NCBI RefSeq assembly: GCF_900100305.1
Contig: NZ_FNEY01000022.1
Location: 22,135-86,134 of the forward strand
DNA: 64,000 nt
Source: Paracidovorax citrulli
Lineage (GTDB): Bacteria > Pseudomonadota > Gammaproteobacteria > Burkholderiales > Burkholderiaceae_C
Direction: 5' to 3'
The position numbers and the translations under genes are program-made. Below the pieces are notes generated by a model, which searched no databases, had not been told where the DNA came from, and was given only the letters and a program-made list of their open reading frames with translations. Shown one piece after another: positions 9,237-21,941 of this stretch. How positions within the stretch are numbered: the stretch's first letter is position 1; each line of letters starts with the position of its first letter.

Positions 9237-11455
9237 GCGCCGGGGCGGAACATCCCGGCACGCTTGTGCAGGCGGTGGCGGCCGCTTTCGCGGAAGACGG
9301 GCCGCTGGCGATCGCGCAGGCGCGCTTCCAGCCGCGGGCGGGGCAGGCCGCCATGGCCGCGGCCGTCGCGGAAACCATCGACCGGGGCGGGGCGCTCGTC
9401 GTGGAGGCCGGCACGGGCGTCGGGAAGACCTTCGCCTACCTGGTGCCGGCGCTGCTCAGCGGGGAGCGCGTGCTGATCTCCACCGCCACGAAAGCGCTGC
9501 AGGACCAGCTCCACAGCCGCGACCTGCCCCGGCTGCTGCAGGCGCTGGCATTGCCCGCGCGCACGGCTCTGCTCAAGGGGCGCGGCAGCTATCTGTGCCT
9601 GCACCGGCTGGGCATCGCGCGCCAGCATCCTTCGGCGGCCGACACGGCCGTCGCCCGCGTGCTCGCGCGCGCGGAACTGTGGGCGCACGCCACTGCCACC
9701 GGTGATCTCGCGGAACTGCCGGGCTGGGACGAACGGTCGGCCGCGACGCCGCTGTTCACCTCCACGCGCGACAACTGCCTGGGCTCGTCCTGCCCGCGCT
9801 TTCGCGAGTGCCATGTGTACCAGGCCCGGCGCGAGGCGATGGCGGCCGACGTGGTGGTCATCAACCACCATCTCTTCTTCGCGGACCACGCCATCCGCGG
9901 ATCGGGCGTGGCGGAACTGCTGCCCAGCGTGCGCGTGGTGGTGTTCGACGAGGCCCACCAGCTCAACGAGACGGGCGTGCAGTTCATGGGCACGCAGATG
10001 GGCTCGTCCCACTGGCTGGACTTCGCGCGCGACGTGCTGGCGGCAGGGCTGCAGCTCGCCCGGGGCCTGGCGGACTGGCAGGGCGCCGCCGCCGCGCTCG
10101 AGCGGGCCGCGCGCGACTGGCGCATGGCCGCCGGGAGCACTCGGGCGCCGGGGACGCGCCTGCGCTGGTCGGGGCCGGTGCCCGATGGCGTGGAGCGTGC
10201 GGCCTGGGACGACGCACTCGGCCGGTTGTCGGCCGCGGCGCGCGAGGCGCTGGCGGCGCTCGACACGGTCAGCGAGATCGCGCCCGACTTCGTGCGGCTG
10301 CACGAGCGCTGCGTCGAGTTGATGGAACGGCTGGGCCTGTTCCTGGACCCGGCCCCGCCGGATGCGGTGCGCTGGCTGGAGGTCGGGCTGCACCAGGTGC
10401 GGGCCTGCCTGGTTCCGCTGGACATCGCGCAGCCGCTGCGCAGGCTGTGGTTTCCGCACGAGGGGGCCGCGGAGCCGTCCGCCGATGCCGCTACGGACGC
10501 CGCCCCCCGCGCGCCGGACGACCTGCCCTGGAGCGACGAAGGCGGCGACCCCGATCCGTGGGCAGCGCCCGTCCCCGGTTCCGCGCTGCCGGCCCCCGGG
10601 GCTGCGGCACTCCCCGGTGCGGGTTCCGGCGACGCGGGAGGGCGCCCGCGTGCCTGGGTGTTCACCTCGGCCACGCTGGGCGACGATGCCTCGCTGAAAT
10701 GGTTCACGGCGGCCTGCGGGCTGGAAGGCGCCCGCGTGCTGCAGGTGCCCAGCCCCTTCGACTACGTGGCCCAGGCCGCGCTCTACGTGCCGCGCCAGCT
10801 GCCTGCCCCGTCCGACCCGGGCCACGGGGCCGCGGTGGCGCGCTGGGCGGGAGATGCCGCGCGCGTGCTGGGCGGGCGCACGCTGGTGCTGACCACCACG
10901 TTGAAGGCGCTGCGCACGATCGGCGACGCGCTGCGGGAGCGTTTTCCCGACGGCTCCGGCATCGAGGTGCTGGTGCAGGGCGACTGGCCCAAGCGCCGGC
11001 TCATGGAACGTTTCCGCGAAGCCGATGCCGGCGGGGACCGCCCGGGGTGCGTGCTGGTGGCGTCCGCCTCGTTCTGGGAGGGGTTCGACGTGCCCGGCGA
11101 TGCGCTGCAACTGGTGGTGATCGACAAGCTGCCGTTCCCGCCACCGGGCGACCCGGTGGTCGAGGCGCGGTCGCAGCGCCTGGAGCAGGAGGGAAAGAGT
11201 GCCTTCCGGCATTTCGCGCTGCCGGACGCGGCCATCGCGCTCAAGCAGGGGGCGGGGCGGCTGATCCGCAACGAGCAGGACCGGGGCCTGCTCGCGGTCG
11301 CCGATGCCCGGCTGGTGACCATGGGCTACGGCAAGCGGCTGCTGGCCGCGCTGCCGCCCATGCGCCGGATTCAGGACGAGGCGGAGTGGGACGAGGCGCT
11401 GCGCGGCCTGGCCGCCGTCACCAGACCTTCCACCACGGCTCCTCCTTCGCCTTGA
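9233..11455 (+). CDS. DinG/YoaA-type Fe-S ATP-dependent DNA helicase
   Basis: This 740-residue superfamily 2 helicase belongs to the XPD/DinG/YoaA group, which unwinds DNA during repair. Walker A is EAGTGVGKT (residues 58-66) and the DEAH box is at 239-242 (VVVFDEAHQ). Four cysteines, Cys122, Cys182, Cys187 and Cys193, lie between the two and fit the Fe-S cluster of this family. Motif V/VI-like sequences near the C-terminus include ASFWEGFDVPGDALQLVVIDKL and GAGRLIRNEQDRG. Upstream stops leave TTG (9233) as the best start, with GGAG six bases before it. The 3' end overlaps the opposing bamD gene by 38 bp. The low-complexity segment near 450 is an insertion. Confidence 0.92.
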   Translation: MSAGAEHPGTLVQAVAAAFAEDGPLAIAQARFQPRAGQAAMAAAVAETIDRGGALVVEAGTGVGKTFAYLVPALLSGERVLISTATKALQDQLHSRDLPRLLQALALPARTALLKGRGSYLCLHRLGIARQHPSAADTAVARVLARAELWAHATATGDLAELPGWDERSAATPLFTSTRDNCLGSSCPRFRECHVYQARREAMAADVVVINHHLFFADHAIRGSGVAELLPSVRVVVFDEAHQLNETGVQFMGTQMGSSHWLDFARDVLAAGLQLARGLADWQGAAAALERAARDWRMAAGSTRAPGTRLRWSGPVPDGVERAAWDDALGRLSAAAREALAALDTVSEIAPDFVRLHERCVELMERLGLFLDPAPPDAVRWLEVGLHQVRACLVPLDIAQPLRRLWFPHEGAAEPSADAATDAAPRAPDDLPWSDEGGDPDPWAAPVPGSALPAPGAAALPGAGSGDAGGRPRAWVFTSATLGDDASLKWFTAACGLEGARVLQVPSPFDYVAQAALYVPRQLPAPSDPGHGAAVARWAGDAARVLGGRTLVLTTTLKALRTIGDALRERFPDGSGIEVLVQGDWPKRRLMERFREADAGGDRPGCVLVASASFWEGFDVPGDALQLVVIDKLPFPPPGDPVVEARSQRLEQEGKSAFRHFALPDAAIALKQGAGRLIRNEQDRGLLAVADARLVTMGYGKRLLAALPPMRRIQDEAEWDEALRGLAAVTRPSTTAPPSP

Positions 11456-12215
11456 AGCCGTTGCGCATGTATTCGCTCTGCGGGTAGGAGGCGGCCATCA
11501 CGCGCTGGGCATCGTCGCGCAGCTGGGTCATGCCCAGCGCGTCGTAGGACTTGATGAGGATGTAGAGCGCTTCCTCGAGCGCGGGCACGTCCTTGTAGTC
11601 GGCCAGGGCGATCTGCGCGCGGTTGATGGCGGCCACGTAGGCGCCGCGCTGGTAGTAGTAGCGGGCCACGTGCACTTCGTACTGCGCGAGCGAATTGACG
11701 ATGTACGTCATGCGCTGCTGCGCGTCGCGCGCGTAGCGGGAGTCGGGAAAGCGCGTGGTGAGTTCGCGGAAGGATTCGAACGAATCCTTGGCCGCCTTCT
11801 GGTCGCGCTCGGAGAGGTCCTGGCGCGACAGCCAGGAGAACAGCCCGAGGTTGTCGTTGAAGTTGACCAGCCCCTTCAGGTAGAGCGCGTAGTCGTAGGC
11901 CGGGCTCGCGGGGTGCAGCTTCATGAAGCGGTCGAGCGTGGCGATCGCCTGGGCCTTCTCGCCGCCCTTGTACTGGGCATAGGCCTTTTCCAGCTGGGCC
12001 TGCTGCGCGAGCGGCGTGCCGGCGGCGCGGCCCTCGAGCTTCTCGAACAGGGGCACGGCCTTGTCGTAGGAGTTGCTGTTCAGCTCGTCCCGCGCCTCGG
12101 AATAGATGCGGTTGGGGCTCCAGCCCGCGGTCTTGTCTTCGGGGGTGCTGGAGCAGCCCGCGAGCACGCCCGCGGCAAGCAGGATGGTCAAGAGCGGCAG
12201 GGAAAAACGCGGCAT
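11418..12215 (-). CDS. bamD: Outer membrane assembly lipoprotein BamD
   Basis: This 265-residue lipoprotein of the BAM complex helps insert beta-barrel proteins into the outer membrane. The signal peptide ends in a lipobox LAGC with lipidated Cys21, followed by SSTPED. The body consists of TPR-like helical repeats, including YDKAVPLFEKLEGRAAGT and DYALYLKGLVNFNDN. YARDAQQRMTYIVNSLAQYE is characteristic of BamD/ComL. The length matches the family. It is divergent from dnaE, and its stop lies inside the 3' end of the convergent helicase gene. Confidence 0.96.
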   Translation of the reverse strand: MPRFSLPLLTILLAAGVLAGCSSTPEDKTAGWSPNRIYSEARDELNSNSYDKAVPLFEKLEGRAAGTPLAQQAQLEKAYAQYKGGEKAQAIATLDRFMKLHPASPAYDYALYLKGLVNFNDNLGLFSWLSRQDLSERDQKAAKDSFESFRELTTRFPDSRYARDAQQRMTYIVNSLAQYEVHVARYYYQRGAYVAAINRAQIALADYKDVPALEEALYILIKSYDALGMTQLRDDAQRVMAASYPQSEYMRNGFKAKEEPWWKVW

Positions 12216-12347
12216 GGCAGCGGCTTTCTGACAATCGGTGAAGGGGAGGCCGGCGCAGGCCCGGCGCGGTGCGGCGGGCTGCGGACAACGGACCATTGTA
12301 CCGGCCGGGCAGCACCCGGGCTCCCGGTCCGGGATGGGGCGGATTCC

Positions 12348-12353
12348 TACAAT
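12348..12353 (+). promoter_or_regulatory. Candidate -10 box (TACAAT) of dnaE
   Basis: TACAAT lies seven bases before the dnaE ATG in GC-rich DNA. If functional, transcription would start at or next to the initiation codon, giving a leaderless mRNA. No Shine-Dalgarno sequence is visible before the ATG. The -35 region is weak. Confidence 0.5.
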
Positions 12354-12360
12354 ACGCCCC

Positions 12361-15300
12361 ATGTTTGTCCATTTGCGCCTGCACACCGAGTTTTCCGTCG
12401 TCGACGGCACCGCCCGCATCGACGAAGTGGCCAAGGCGGCCTCGAAAGATGGCCAGCCGGCCCTGGCGATCACCGATCTCCACAACCTTTTCGGCGCCAT
12501 CAAGTTCTACAAGGAAGCCCGCGGCAAGGGCGTCAAGCCCGTCCTGGGCGCGGAAGTCAGCATCGAGCCGGAGACGGCCGGCGGCCCGCCCGGCCGCATC
12601 CTCCTGCTGGCCCAGGGCCGGCAGGGCTACCTGAACCTTTGCGAGATGCTGGCGCGCGCCTGGACGCGCAATGTCGTGAAGAACGTGCCGCTGTGCACCT
12701 GGGAATGGCTGCAAGAGCTGGGTGGCGACCTCATCGCGCTGTCTGGCGCGCAGGCGGGCCCGGTGGGCCAGGCCTTCACCCGCGGCGATGAAGCCGGGGC
12801 CGCACGCGTGGCGCTGCGGCTGGCCGGGATCTTCCCGCACCGCTTCTACCTGGAGCTGCAGCGGGCCGGGCGCCCGGAGGACGAATCCCAGGTGGTGGCG
12901 GCCGTGCAGCTCGCGGCGCGCCTCAACCTGCCCGTGGTGGCGACCCAGCCCACCCAGTTCCTTACCGCCGACGACTACGAGGCCCACGAGGCACGGGTCT
13001 GCATCGCGGAAGGGGAAATCCTCGCGAACCCGCGCCGGGTGCGCCGCTTCACCCGCGAGCAGTATTTCAAATCCAGCGCGCAGATGGAGGCGCTTTTCGC
13101 CGATGTGCCGACGGCCATCGCCAACACGCTGGAGATCGCCAAGCGCTGCAGCCTGACGCTGGTGCTCGGCAAGCCGCGCCTGCCGGACTTTCCCACGCCC
13201 AACGGCATGCCGATCGAGGAGTATTTCCGCTACGCCTCGTTCGAAGGGCTGGAGGAGCGCCTGAAGCACCTTTTCCCCAACGAGGCCGAGCGCGAGAAGC
13301 AGCGCCCGCGCTATGTGGAGCGCCTGGAGTTCGAGCTGGGCACCATCCTGAAGATGGGCTTCCCGGGCTACTTCCTCATCGTGGGGGACTTCATCCAGTG
13401 GGCCAAGCAGAACGGCTGTCCGGTGGGGCCGGGCCGGGGCTCCGGCGCCGGCTCGCTCGTGGCCTACGCGCTCAAGATCACCGATCTGGACCCGCTGCAG
13501 TACAACCTGCTGTTCGAGCGCTTCCTGAACCCCGAGCGGGTCTCGATGCCCGACTTCGACATCGATTTCTGCCAGTCCAACCGCGACCGGGTGATCGACT
13601 ACGTGAAGGACAAGTACGGCAAGAACGCCGTGAGCCAGATCGCCACCTTCGGCACCATGGCGGCCAAGGCGGCGATCCGCGACGTGGGCCGCGTCATGGA
13701 CATGAGCTACACCTTCTGCGACGGCATCTCCAAGCTGGTGCCCGGCAAGCCCGGCATGTCCTATACGCTGGCCTATCCGCCCGAGGTGAAGAAGGAGGGC
13801 GACAAGAACAACTACGCGCTGGAGCTCGAGCCCATGCTCTACGAGCGCGTGCGCAAGGAGGAGGACGTCAAGACCGTCATCGAGATGGCGCAGAAGCTCG
13901 AGGGCATGACCCGCAACATCGGCATGCACGCCGGGGGCGTGCTGATCGCGCCGGGCAAGCTCACCGATTTCTGCCCGCTCTACCAGCAGCCGGGCAGCGA
14001 GTCGGCCGTGAGCCAGTACGACAAGGACGACGTGGAGGCCATCGGCCTCGTGAAGTTCGACTTCCTGGGGCTGGCCACGCTGACGATCCTGGAGATCGCC
14101 CGCGAATTCATCATGAAGCGCCACAAGGGGCAGGAGAACTTCGCGTTCGAGAACATCCCGCTCGACGACGCGCCGACCTACCGGCTGTTCTCCGAAGGCA
14201 AGACGGAAGCCGTGTTCCAGTTCGAATCGCGCGGCATGCAGGGCATGCTGAAGGAGGCGCGCCCGAGCCGGCTGGAGGACCTGATCGCCCTGAACGCGCT
14301 CTACCGCCCGGGCCCGATGGACCTGATCCCCACCTTCGTGAACCGCAAGCACGGCAAGGAGCCGGTGGAGTACCCGCATCCGCTGGTCGAGCCCGTGCTG
14401 GCCGAGACCTACGGGATCATGGTGTACCAGGAGCAGGTGATGCAGACCGCCCAGGTGCTGGGCGGCTACAGCCTGGGCGGCGCCGACATGCTGCGCCGGG
14501 CCATGGGCAAGAAGAAGGCCGAGGAAATGGCCGAGCACCGCGAGATCTTCCGCAAGGGCGCGGCCGAGAAGGGCATCGGCCAGGACAAGGCCGACGAGGT
14601 CTTCGACCTGATGGAGAAGTTCGCGGGCTACGGCTTCAACAAGTCGCACGCCGCCGCCTATTCCCTGCTGGCCTACCATACCGGCTGGCTCAAGGTGCAC
14701 TACACGGCCGAGTTCTTCTGCGCCAACATGACGGTGGAAATGGACGACACCGACAAGCTGAAGGTGCTGTACGAAGACGCCATGAAGATGGGGCTGACCT
14801 TCGAGCCGCCGGACGTCAACCGCGGCATGTACCGCTTCGAGCCGGTGACGGACAAGGTGATCCGCTACGGGCTGGGCGCGGTCAAGGGCACCGGCCAGCA
14901 GGCCATCGAGGCCATCATCGCCGCGCGCGAGGGCCGCGGCGTGGGCCCGCGCGGCGACACGAAGGGACCGTTCGCCAGCCTGTTCGACTTCTGCGCGCGG
15001 GTGGACCGCACCCGGCTGAACAAGCGCACGCTGGAGGCGCTCATCAAGGCGGGCGCGTTCGACGCCATCGAGATGAACCGCGCCTCGCTCGTGGCCTCGA
15101 TCGACCGGGCTTTCGACTTCGCCAACTCCCTGATCGCCAACGCCAACCAGGGCGGCCTGTTCGACATGATGGGTGACGACGCGCACGGCTCCAGCACCCA
15201 GGACCCGGCCCTGGTGGAGATGCTGCCCTGGGGCGTGAAGGAGCGCCTCACCCAGGAGAAGACCGCCGTGGGCTTCTACCTGTCGGGCCACCTGTTCGAC

Positions 15301-15906
15301 GAGGTGGAAAAGGAGGTCCGCCGCTTCGTGCGCACCCCGATCGAGGAGCTGGCCGACAGCCGCGAGCCGCAGATCATGGCAGGCATCGTGAGCGACTTCC
15401 GGGTGATCAACGGGCAGCGGGGCCGCCTGGCGCTCTTCAAGCTCGACGACAAGTCGGCCATGATCGAGGCCTCGGCCGACGAGAACGTGATCAATGCCCA
15501 CCGCGACCTGCTCAAGGAGGACGAATTCGTGGTGCTGCTGGGGCGGCTGCAGCTCGACCATTTCAGCGGGGGCCTGCGCGTCAAGGTGATGCAGGCCTGG
15601 GATCTCGCCAGCGCGCGCGCCAAGTTCGGCCGCTACCTGCAGGTGGCGGTGGGCGACTGCGCGCCGGACGTGCAGCGCCTGGTGCGCGAATTCCCCCCGA
15701 AGCGCCAGGAAACGCCCGAAGGCGAGGTGCTGGTGCACGGCCTGCGCGTGCGCATGGGCGTGCGCTGCCGCTCCGAGGGGCAGGAGGCCGTGGCCGAATT
15801 GCAACTGGGCGAGGGCAGCCGGTTCTTCCCCTCGGACGCGGCCCTGGCGGCCTGGAGCGCGGAGGCCGGCAGCGGGATGGTGAACGTCGTGTACGACGCC
15901 GGCTGA
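12361..15906 (+). CDS. dnaE: DNA polymerase III subunit alpha
   Basis: This 1181-residue catalytic subunit of the replicative polymerase begins with a PHP domain ([16 protein letters not shown]). The C-family polymerase core follows; PDFDIDF places the catalytic aspartates at 398 and 400. Further core segments are [20 protein letters not shown] and [20 protein letters not shown]. An OB-fold follows near residues 1000-1100 ([20 protein letters not shown]). The start at 12361 matches the family N-terminus. Longer upstream frames would read through the divergent promoter region. It probably makes its own transcript, see the -10 candidate. Confidence 0.98.
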   Translation: MFVHLRLHTEFSVVDGTARIDEVAKAASKDGQPALAITDLHNLFGAIKFYKEARGKGVKPVLGAEVSIEPETAGGPPGRILLLAQGRQGYLNLCEMLARAWTRNVVKNVPLCTWEWLQELGGDLIALSGAQAGPVGQAFTRGDEAGAARVALRLAGIFPHRFYLELQRAGRPEDESQVVAAVQLAARLNLPVVATQPTQFLTADDYEAHEARVCIAEGEILANPRRVRRFTREQYFKSSAQMEALFADVPTAIANTLEIAKRCSLTLVLGKPRLPDFPTPNGMPIEEYFRYASFEGLEERLKHLFPNEAEREKQRPRYVERLEFELGTILKMGFPGYFLIVGDFIQWAKQNGCPVGPGRGSGAGSLVAYALKITDLDPLQYNLLFERFLNPERVSMPDFDIDFCQSNRDRVIDYVKDKYGKNAVSQIATFGTMAAKAAIRDVGRVMDMSYTFCDGISKLVPGKPGMSYTLAYPPEVKKEGDKNNYALELEPMLYERVRKEEDVKTVIEMAQKLEGMTRNIGMHAGGVLIAPGKLTDFCPLYQQPGSESAVSQYDKDDVEAIGLVKFDFLGLATLTILEIAREFIMKRHKGQENFAFENIPLDDAPTYRLFSEGKTEAVFQFESRGMQGMLKEARPSRLEDLIALNALYRPGPMDLIPTFVNRKHGKEPVEYPHPLVEPVLAETYGIMVYQEQVMQTAQVLGGYSLGGADMLRRAMGKKKAEEMAEHREIFRKGAAEKGIGQDKADEVFDLMEKFAGYGFNKSHAAAYSLLAYHTGWLKVHYTAEFFCANMTVEMDDTDKLKVLYEDAMKMGLTFEPPDVNRGMYRFEPVTDKVIRYGLGAVKGTGQQAIEAIIAAREGRGVGPRGDTKGPFASLFDFCARVDRTRLNKRTLEALIKAGAFDAIEMNRASLVASIDRAFDFANSLIANANQGGLFDMMGDDAHGSSTQDPALVEMLPWGVKERLTQEKTAVGFYLSGHLFDEVEKEVRRFVRTPIEELADSREPQIMAGIVSDFRVINGQRGRLALFKLDDKSAMIEASADENVINAHRDLLKEDEFVVLLGRLQLDHFSGGLRVKVMQAWDLASARAKFGRYLQVAVGDCAPDVQRLVREFPPKRQETPEGEVLVHGLRVRMGVRCRSEGQEAVAELQLGEGSRFFPSDAALAAWSAEAGSGMVNVVYDAG

Positions 15907-16096
15907 GATGGCTTGCAGGGGCGTTCCACGGTGGTGCGGGCTTGAAATCCCGGCGCGCGGCGGCAACTGGGACGGTGCGTCTTCCGCCGGCGGATTCCCG
16001 CCCGTGCCGAACGGCATGCGAAACCGTGTCGCAAGACCGGAATTTGCACCCCGGCACTGGGCTTTTTCGCTCTGGGGCAAACTGTCCCGGACGCTC

Positions 16097-16102
16097 TAGA
16101 AT
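16097..16102 (+). promoter_or_regulatory. Candidate -10 box (TAGAAT) of clpS
   Basis: TAGAAT ends seven bases before the ATG at 16110, the same distance as TACAAT to the dnaE ATG. It overlaps the alternative upstream ATG at 16101, which argues against that start. The -35 region is not convincing. Confidence 0.45.
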
Positions 16103-16109
16103 GGTCCGC

Positions 16110-16469
16110 ATGGCAACTAAACCACCCTCCATGACCCCGACGCCTCCCACGGGAGCGCCGCCGCGGGACGATGGCGGCTCGGTCGTGCTCGAGAGGCGCA
16201 CGCAGAGGACCCAGCCGCCCCAGATGTACCAGGTGGTGATGCTGAACGACGACTACACGCCCATGGAGTTCGTGATCGTCGTGCTGCAGGAGTTCTTCGG
16301 CAAGGACCGCGAAGCGGCCACGCAGATCATGCTCAAGATCCACCTGGACGGCAAAGGCGTCTGCGGAGTGTATTCGCGCGACGTGGCCGCCACCAAGGTC
16401 GAACAGGTGCGCGAAGCCGCGCACAAGGCGGGCCACCCGCTGCAATGCCTGAGCGAGCCGGTTGAATAA
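16110..16469 (+). CDS. clpS: ATP-dependent Clp protease adaptor ClpS
   Basis: This 119-residue adaptor binds the N-domain of ClpA and delivers N-degron substrates. A disordered Pro/Thr-rich N-terminus (about 35 residues) precedes the folded domain. [19 protein letters not shown] contains the Asn-Asp of the N-degron pocket, and [20 protein letters not shown] contains the pocket histidine region. In-frame ATGs at 16101, 16110 and 16131 are all possible starts. I prefer 16110 because 16101 overlaps a -10-like box. clpA follows after 57 bp, the usual partner arrangement. Confidence 0.95.
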   Translation: MATKPPSMTPTPPTGAPPRDDGGSVVLERRTQRTQPPQMYQVVMLNDDYTPMEFVIVVLQEFFGKDREAATQIMLKIHLDGKGVCGVYSRDVAATKVEQVREAAHKAGHPLQCLSEPVE

Positions 16470-16526
16470 CCGGCCCCGGGTCCCGATCTATCGTTATCCC
16501 TTCCCCGCAAGCACAAAGGAGTTCAC

Positions 16527-18878
<2,352 letters not shown>

Positions 18879-18923
18879 CGGTCCCTGGCCCGCCAGGCGC
18901 CGGTGCCCTGCGGCACAGCGCCG

Positions 18924-18962
18924 AGCCCGCGGCCCCCGCCAGGGGTCCGCGGGCTTTTTTCT
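18924..18962 (+). terminator. Intrinsic terminator after clpA
   Basis: AGCCCGCGG pairs with CCGCGGGCT, and an inner CCCC/GGGG pair extends the stem. The run TTTTTTCTTT follows immediately. It is positioned 45 bp after the clpA stop codon. Confidence 0.85.
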
Positions 18963-19012
18963 TTGCGCAGGCCCCGGCGGCCGGCCGCGGGAGGGGGCAC
19001 GCCGGCAGGCTG

Positions 19013-20425
19013 TCAGGGCGCCTGCAGTCGCTGCAGCAGCTCGAGCGTGGGATACCCGTCCGCCACCTGCCCGATGCTCTGCTGGAAGCGGCGCAGGCCG
19101 GCGCGCGTGGCGGGGCCCATCACCCCGTCCGCCGTGCCCGCTGCGAAGCCGCGTGCGTTGAGGGCATTCTGCAGGTCGCGAATCTGGGTGCGGGTCAGCG
19201 GCTGCAGGTCGCGGGGCCACGGGGCCGTGACGCCAGGGCCGCCGGCGATCTGGCTCGCGAGCAGGCCCACGCCCAGGGCGTAGTTGATGGAGTTGTTGTA
19301 GCGCAGGATCACCCGGAAATTCGGCCCCACCATGAAGGCCGGGCCGCGCGCGCCCGCGGGCACGAGGATGGATGCGCCGTCCAGCGCGGGCAGGGGCTGG
19401 CCATCGATGGCCTGCACGCCTTCGGCCGCCCACTGGGTGGACGGGTGGCGCACGGCCAGTTCCGCGCGCTCGTAGTCGAAGCCCGGCGGCAGGCGCACTT
19501 CCACGCCCCAGGGCTGGCCCGGCTGCCAGCCCATGCGCGACAGGAAGTTCGCCGTGGATGCGGCGACGTCCGGGACGCTGCCCCAGATGTCGCGGTGGCC
19601 GTCGCCATCGGCGTCCACTGCATAGCCCAGGAACACGGACGGCAGGAACTGGGTGTGGCCCATGGCGCCGGCCCAGGAGCCGATCATGCGGTCGGCGGCG
19701 ATGTCGCCCTGGTCGATGATGCGCAGCGCGGCCAGCAGTTCGCCGCGCGCCCAGTCGCGGCGGCGGCCCTCGTAGGCCAGCGTGGCGAGCGCATCGACGG
19801 TGCGGAAGGTGCCGAAATTCGATCCGTAGTTGCTTTCCATGCCCCAGATGGCGGTGATGACCTCGGCGGGCACGCCATAGCGCGCGGCCGCCGAGTCCAG
19901 GGCGGCGCGCTGCTCGGCCAGCGCGTCGCGGCCGCGCTGGATGCGCGTGGGCGAGACGGCGCTGTCCAGGTAGGCCCAGGGCGTGCGCGTGAATTCGGGC
20001 TGTGAGCGGTCGAGTTCGATCACCTGGGGCAGCCACTGCGCGCCGTCCAGGGCGGCGGCGACCGCCTCGGGGCGGATGCCGGCCTGCAGGGCTTCCTGGC
20101 GAAAGCCCGCGATCCACTCCGCGAAGCCGGCCTGTTCGGCCTCTGCGGAAGGCAGGGCGGCATCGGCCGCCGGCGTGGCGGGCTGGGCGGCTGGGGCCAT
20201 GGTGGCCGGCGTGTCCGGGGGGGGCGCCGGGGGCACCGCCGGTGTGGCGGCCGGTGCAGGCGGGGCGGCGGGCACGGCCGCCGCGGGAGGAGGGGCCGCG
20301 CACCCGGCCAGCAGGGCGCAGAGCAGGCCTGCCCCGGCGGCGGGCCACCACGGCCTGGCGGGCTCGGCGTGGAAGCGGAAGGAGGGACGGAGGGCGGAGG
20401 CGGTCGTCGTGTTTCTTCGTTGCAT
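19013..20425 (-). CDS. MltB-type lytic murein transglycosylase with peptidoglycan-binding domain
   Basis: This 470-residue lipoprotein cleaves peptidoglycan glycan strands non-hydrolytically. The signal peptide ends in a lipobox LLAGC near residue 42. A Pro/Ala-rich linker of about 50 residues follows. The catalytic domain includes VITAIWGMESNYGSNFGTF, where the Glu of MES is the catalytic acid, and GAMGHTQFLPSVFLGYAVD. The C-terminus (about 395-470) is a peptidoglycan-binding type 1 domain (IRDLQNALNARGFAAGTADG). That makes it longer than E. coli MltB and more like the SltB/MltB-2 group. It is divergent from sbcB. Confidence 0.92.
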   Translation of the reverse strand: MQRRNTTTASALRPSFRFHAEPARPWWPAAGAGLLCALLAGCAAPPPAAAVPAAPPAPAATPAVPPAPPPDTPATMAPAAQPATPAADAALPSAEAEQAGFAEWIAGFRQEALQAGIRPEAVAAALDGAQWLPQVIELDRSQPEFTRTPWAYLDSAVSPTRIQRGRDALAEQRAALDSAAARYGVPAEVITAIWGMESNYGSNFGTFRTVDALATLAYEGRRRDWARGELLAALRIIDQGDIAADRMIGSWAGAMGHTQFLPSVFLGYAVDADGDGHRDIWGSVPDVAASTANFLSRMGWQPGQPWGVEVRLPPGFDYERAELAVRHPSTQWAAEGVQAIDGQPLPALDGASILVPAGARGPAFMVGPNFRVILRYNNSINYALGVGLLASQIAGGPGVTAPWPRDLQPLTRTQIRDLQNALNARGFAAGTADGVMGPATRAGLRRFQQSIGQVADGYPTLELLQRLQAP

Positions 20426-20504
20426 GCCCCATTGTCCACGCGCCGCGGCGGTGCCGGCATACTTGCGGGCTGGAGTTTTACGCGCCGCTGCGCTTCACCG
20501 ATCC

Positions 20505-21941
20505 ATGCACACGTTTTTCTGGCACGACTACGAGACCTTCGGCGCGGACCCGCGGCGCGACCGCCCGGCGCAGTTCGCGGGCATCCGCACGGATGCGGAC
20601 CTGAACGAGATCGGCGAGCCGGTGATGATCTACTGCCGCCCGGCGCCGGATTACCTGCCCGATCCGGAGTCGTGCCTTCTCACCGGCATCACGCCGCAGC
20701 TGTGCCTGGAGCGCGGCCTGCCGGAGCACGAATTCGCCGCGCGCATCGAGGCGGAACTGGCCCGGCCCGGCACGATCGGCGTGGGCTACAACACGATCCG
20801 CTTCGACGACGAGATCACGCGCTTCATGTTCTGGCGCAACCTGATCGACCCCTATGCACGGGAATGGCAGAACGAATGCGGCCGCTGGGACCTGCTGGAC
20901 GTGGTGCGCCTGACCTACGCGCTGCGCCCCGACGGCATCGAATGGCCGCGCAAGGAGGACGGATCGCCCAGCCTGAAGCTCGAACACCTGTCGCGCGCCA
21001 ACGGCCTGGTGCACGAGGCCGCGCACGATGCGCTGTCGGACGTGCGCGCCACGATCGCGCTGGCGCGGCTGATCCGCGAGCGCCAGCCGCGGCTGTTCGA
21101 GTTCGCGCTCGGCCTGCGCCGCAAGGACCGCGTGGCCGCGGAACTGCGCCTGCCCGCCACGGCCGATACCGCGCGCCCCTTCCTGCACGTGTCGGGCATG
21201 TTCCCGGCGGACCGCGGCTGCCTGGGCATCCTGTGGCCCCTGGCCAGCCACCCGACCAACCGCAACGAGCTCATCGCGTGGGACCTTGCGCACGACCCGT
21301 CCGAACTGGCCGGCCTGGACGCCGCGCGCATCCGCGAGCGCCTCTTCACGCGCACCGCCGACCTGCCCGAGGGCGTGGCGCGGCTGCCGGTCAAGAGCGT
21401 GCACCTGAACAAGTCCCCCATGGTGGTGGGCAACGTCAACACCCTCACGCCCGCGATGGCGCAGCGCTGGGGCATCGACGTGGAGCGCGCCGCCGCCCAT
21501 GCGGAACTCGCGCGGGCGCTGCCCGACATGAGCGCGATCTGGGCCGAGGTGTTCGCGCGGCCCAGGGAGGCACCGGCCGACGTGGACCAGGACCTGTACG
21601 GCGGCTTCGTCGGCAACGAGGACCGGCGCCGCCTGCAGCGGCTGCGCACGCTGCCGCCGCAGGAGCTGGCGCTGGCCCGGCCGGGTTTCGACGACGAGCG
21701 CCTGGAAGAGCTGGCCTGGCGCTTCCGCGCACGCAATTTTCCCGAAACGCTGGACGAGGCGGACCGCGAGCGCTGGGAGGCGCTGCGCGTGGCGCGCCTC
21801 ATGGAAGGCGAGGGCGGCGGCCTGACGTTCGACGCGCTCTTCGCGCGGCTGGACACGCTGGGCGAAACCGCGGACGAGCGTGGCGAGGCGATCCTGGGGG
21901 CGCTGTACGAATATGCAGAAAGCATCGCTCCCGATTTCTGA
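20505..21941 (+). CDS. sbcB: Exodeoxyribonuclease I
   Basis: This 478-residue 3'-5' single-strand DNA exonuclease acts in recombination and mismatch repair. The DEDDh catalytic residues are visible as WHDYETFG (Asp8, Glu10), VGYNTIRFDDE and EAAHDALSDVRATIALARL. The SH3-like and C-terminal exonuclease I domains follow. The C-terminal region (FRARNFPETL) is typical. The ATG at 20505 fits the family N-terminus MHTFFWHDYETFG. A longer upstream reading would overlap the divergent mltB gene. Its end overlaps the sirtuin start by 29 nt. Confidence 0.96.
   Translation: MHTFFWHDYETFGADPRRDRPAQFAGIRTDADLNEIGEPVMIYCRPAPDYLPDPESCLLTGITPQLCLERGLPEHEFAARIEAELARPGTIGVGYNTIRFDDEITRFMFWRNLIDPYAREWQNECGRWDLLDVVRLTYALRPDGIEWPRKEDGSPSLKLEHLSRANGLVHEAAHDALSDVRATIALARLIRERQPRLFEFALGLRRKDRVAAELRLPATADTARPFLHVSGMFPADRGCLGILWPLASHPTNRNELIAWDLAHDPSELAGLDAARIRERLFTRTADLPEGVARLPVKSVHLNKSPMVVGNVNTLTPAMAQRWGIDVERAAAHAELARALPDMSAIWAEVFARPREAPADVDQDLYGGFVGNEDRRRLQRLRTLPPQELALARPGFDDERLEELAWRFRARNFPETLDEADRERWEALRVARLMEGEGGGLTFDALFARLDTLGETADERGEAILGALYEYAESIAPDF

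Noticed and set aside
11371..16080. A 1569-codon open frame on the minus strand across dnaE
   Set aside because: dnaE on the plus strand is complete with all polymerase motifs; the opposite frame has no recognisable protein features.
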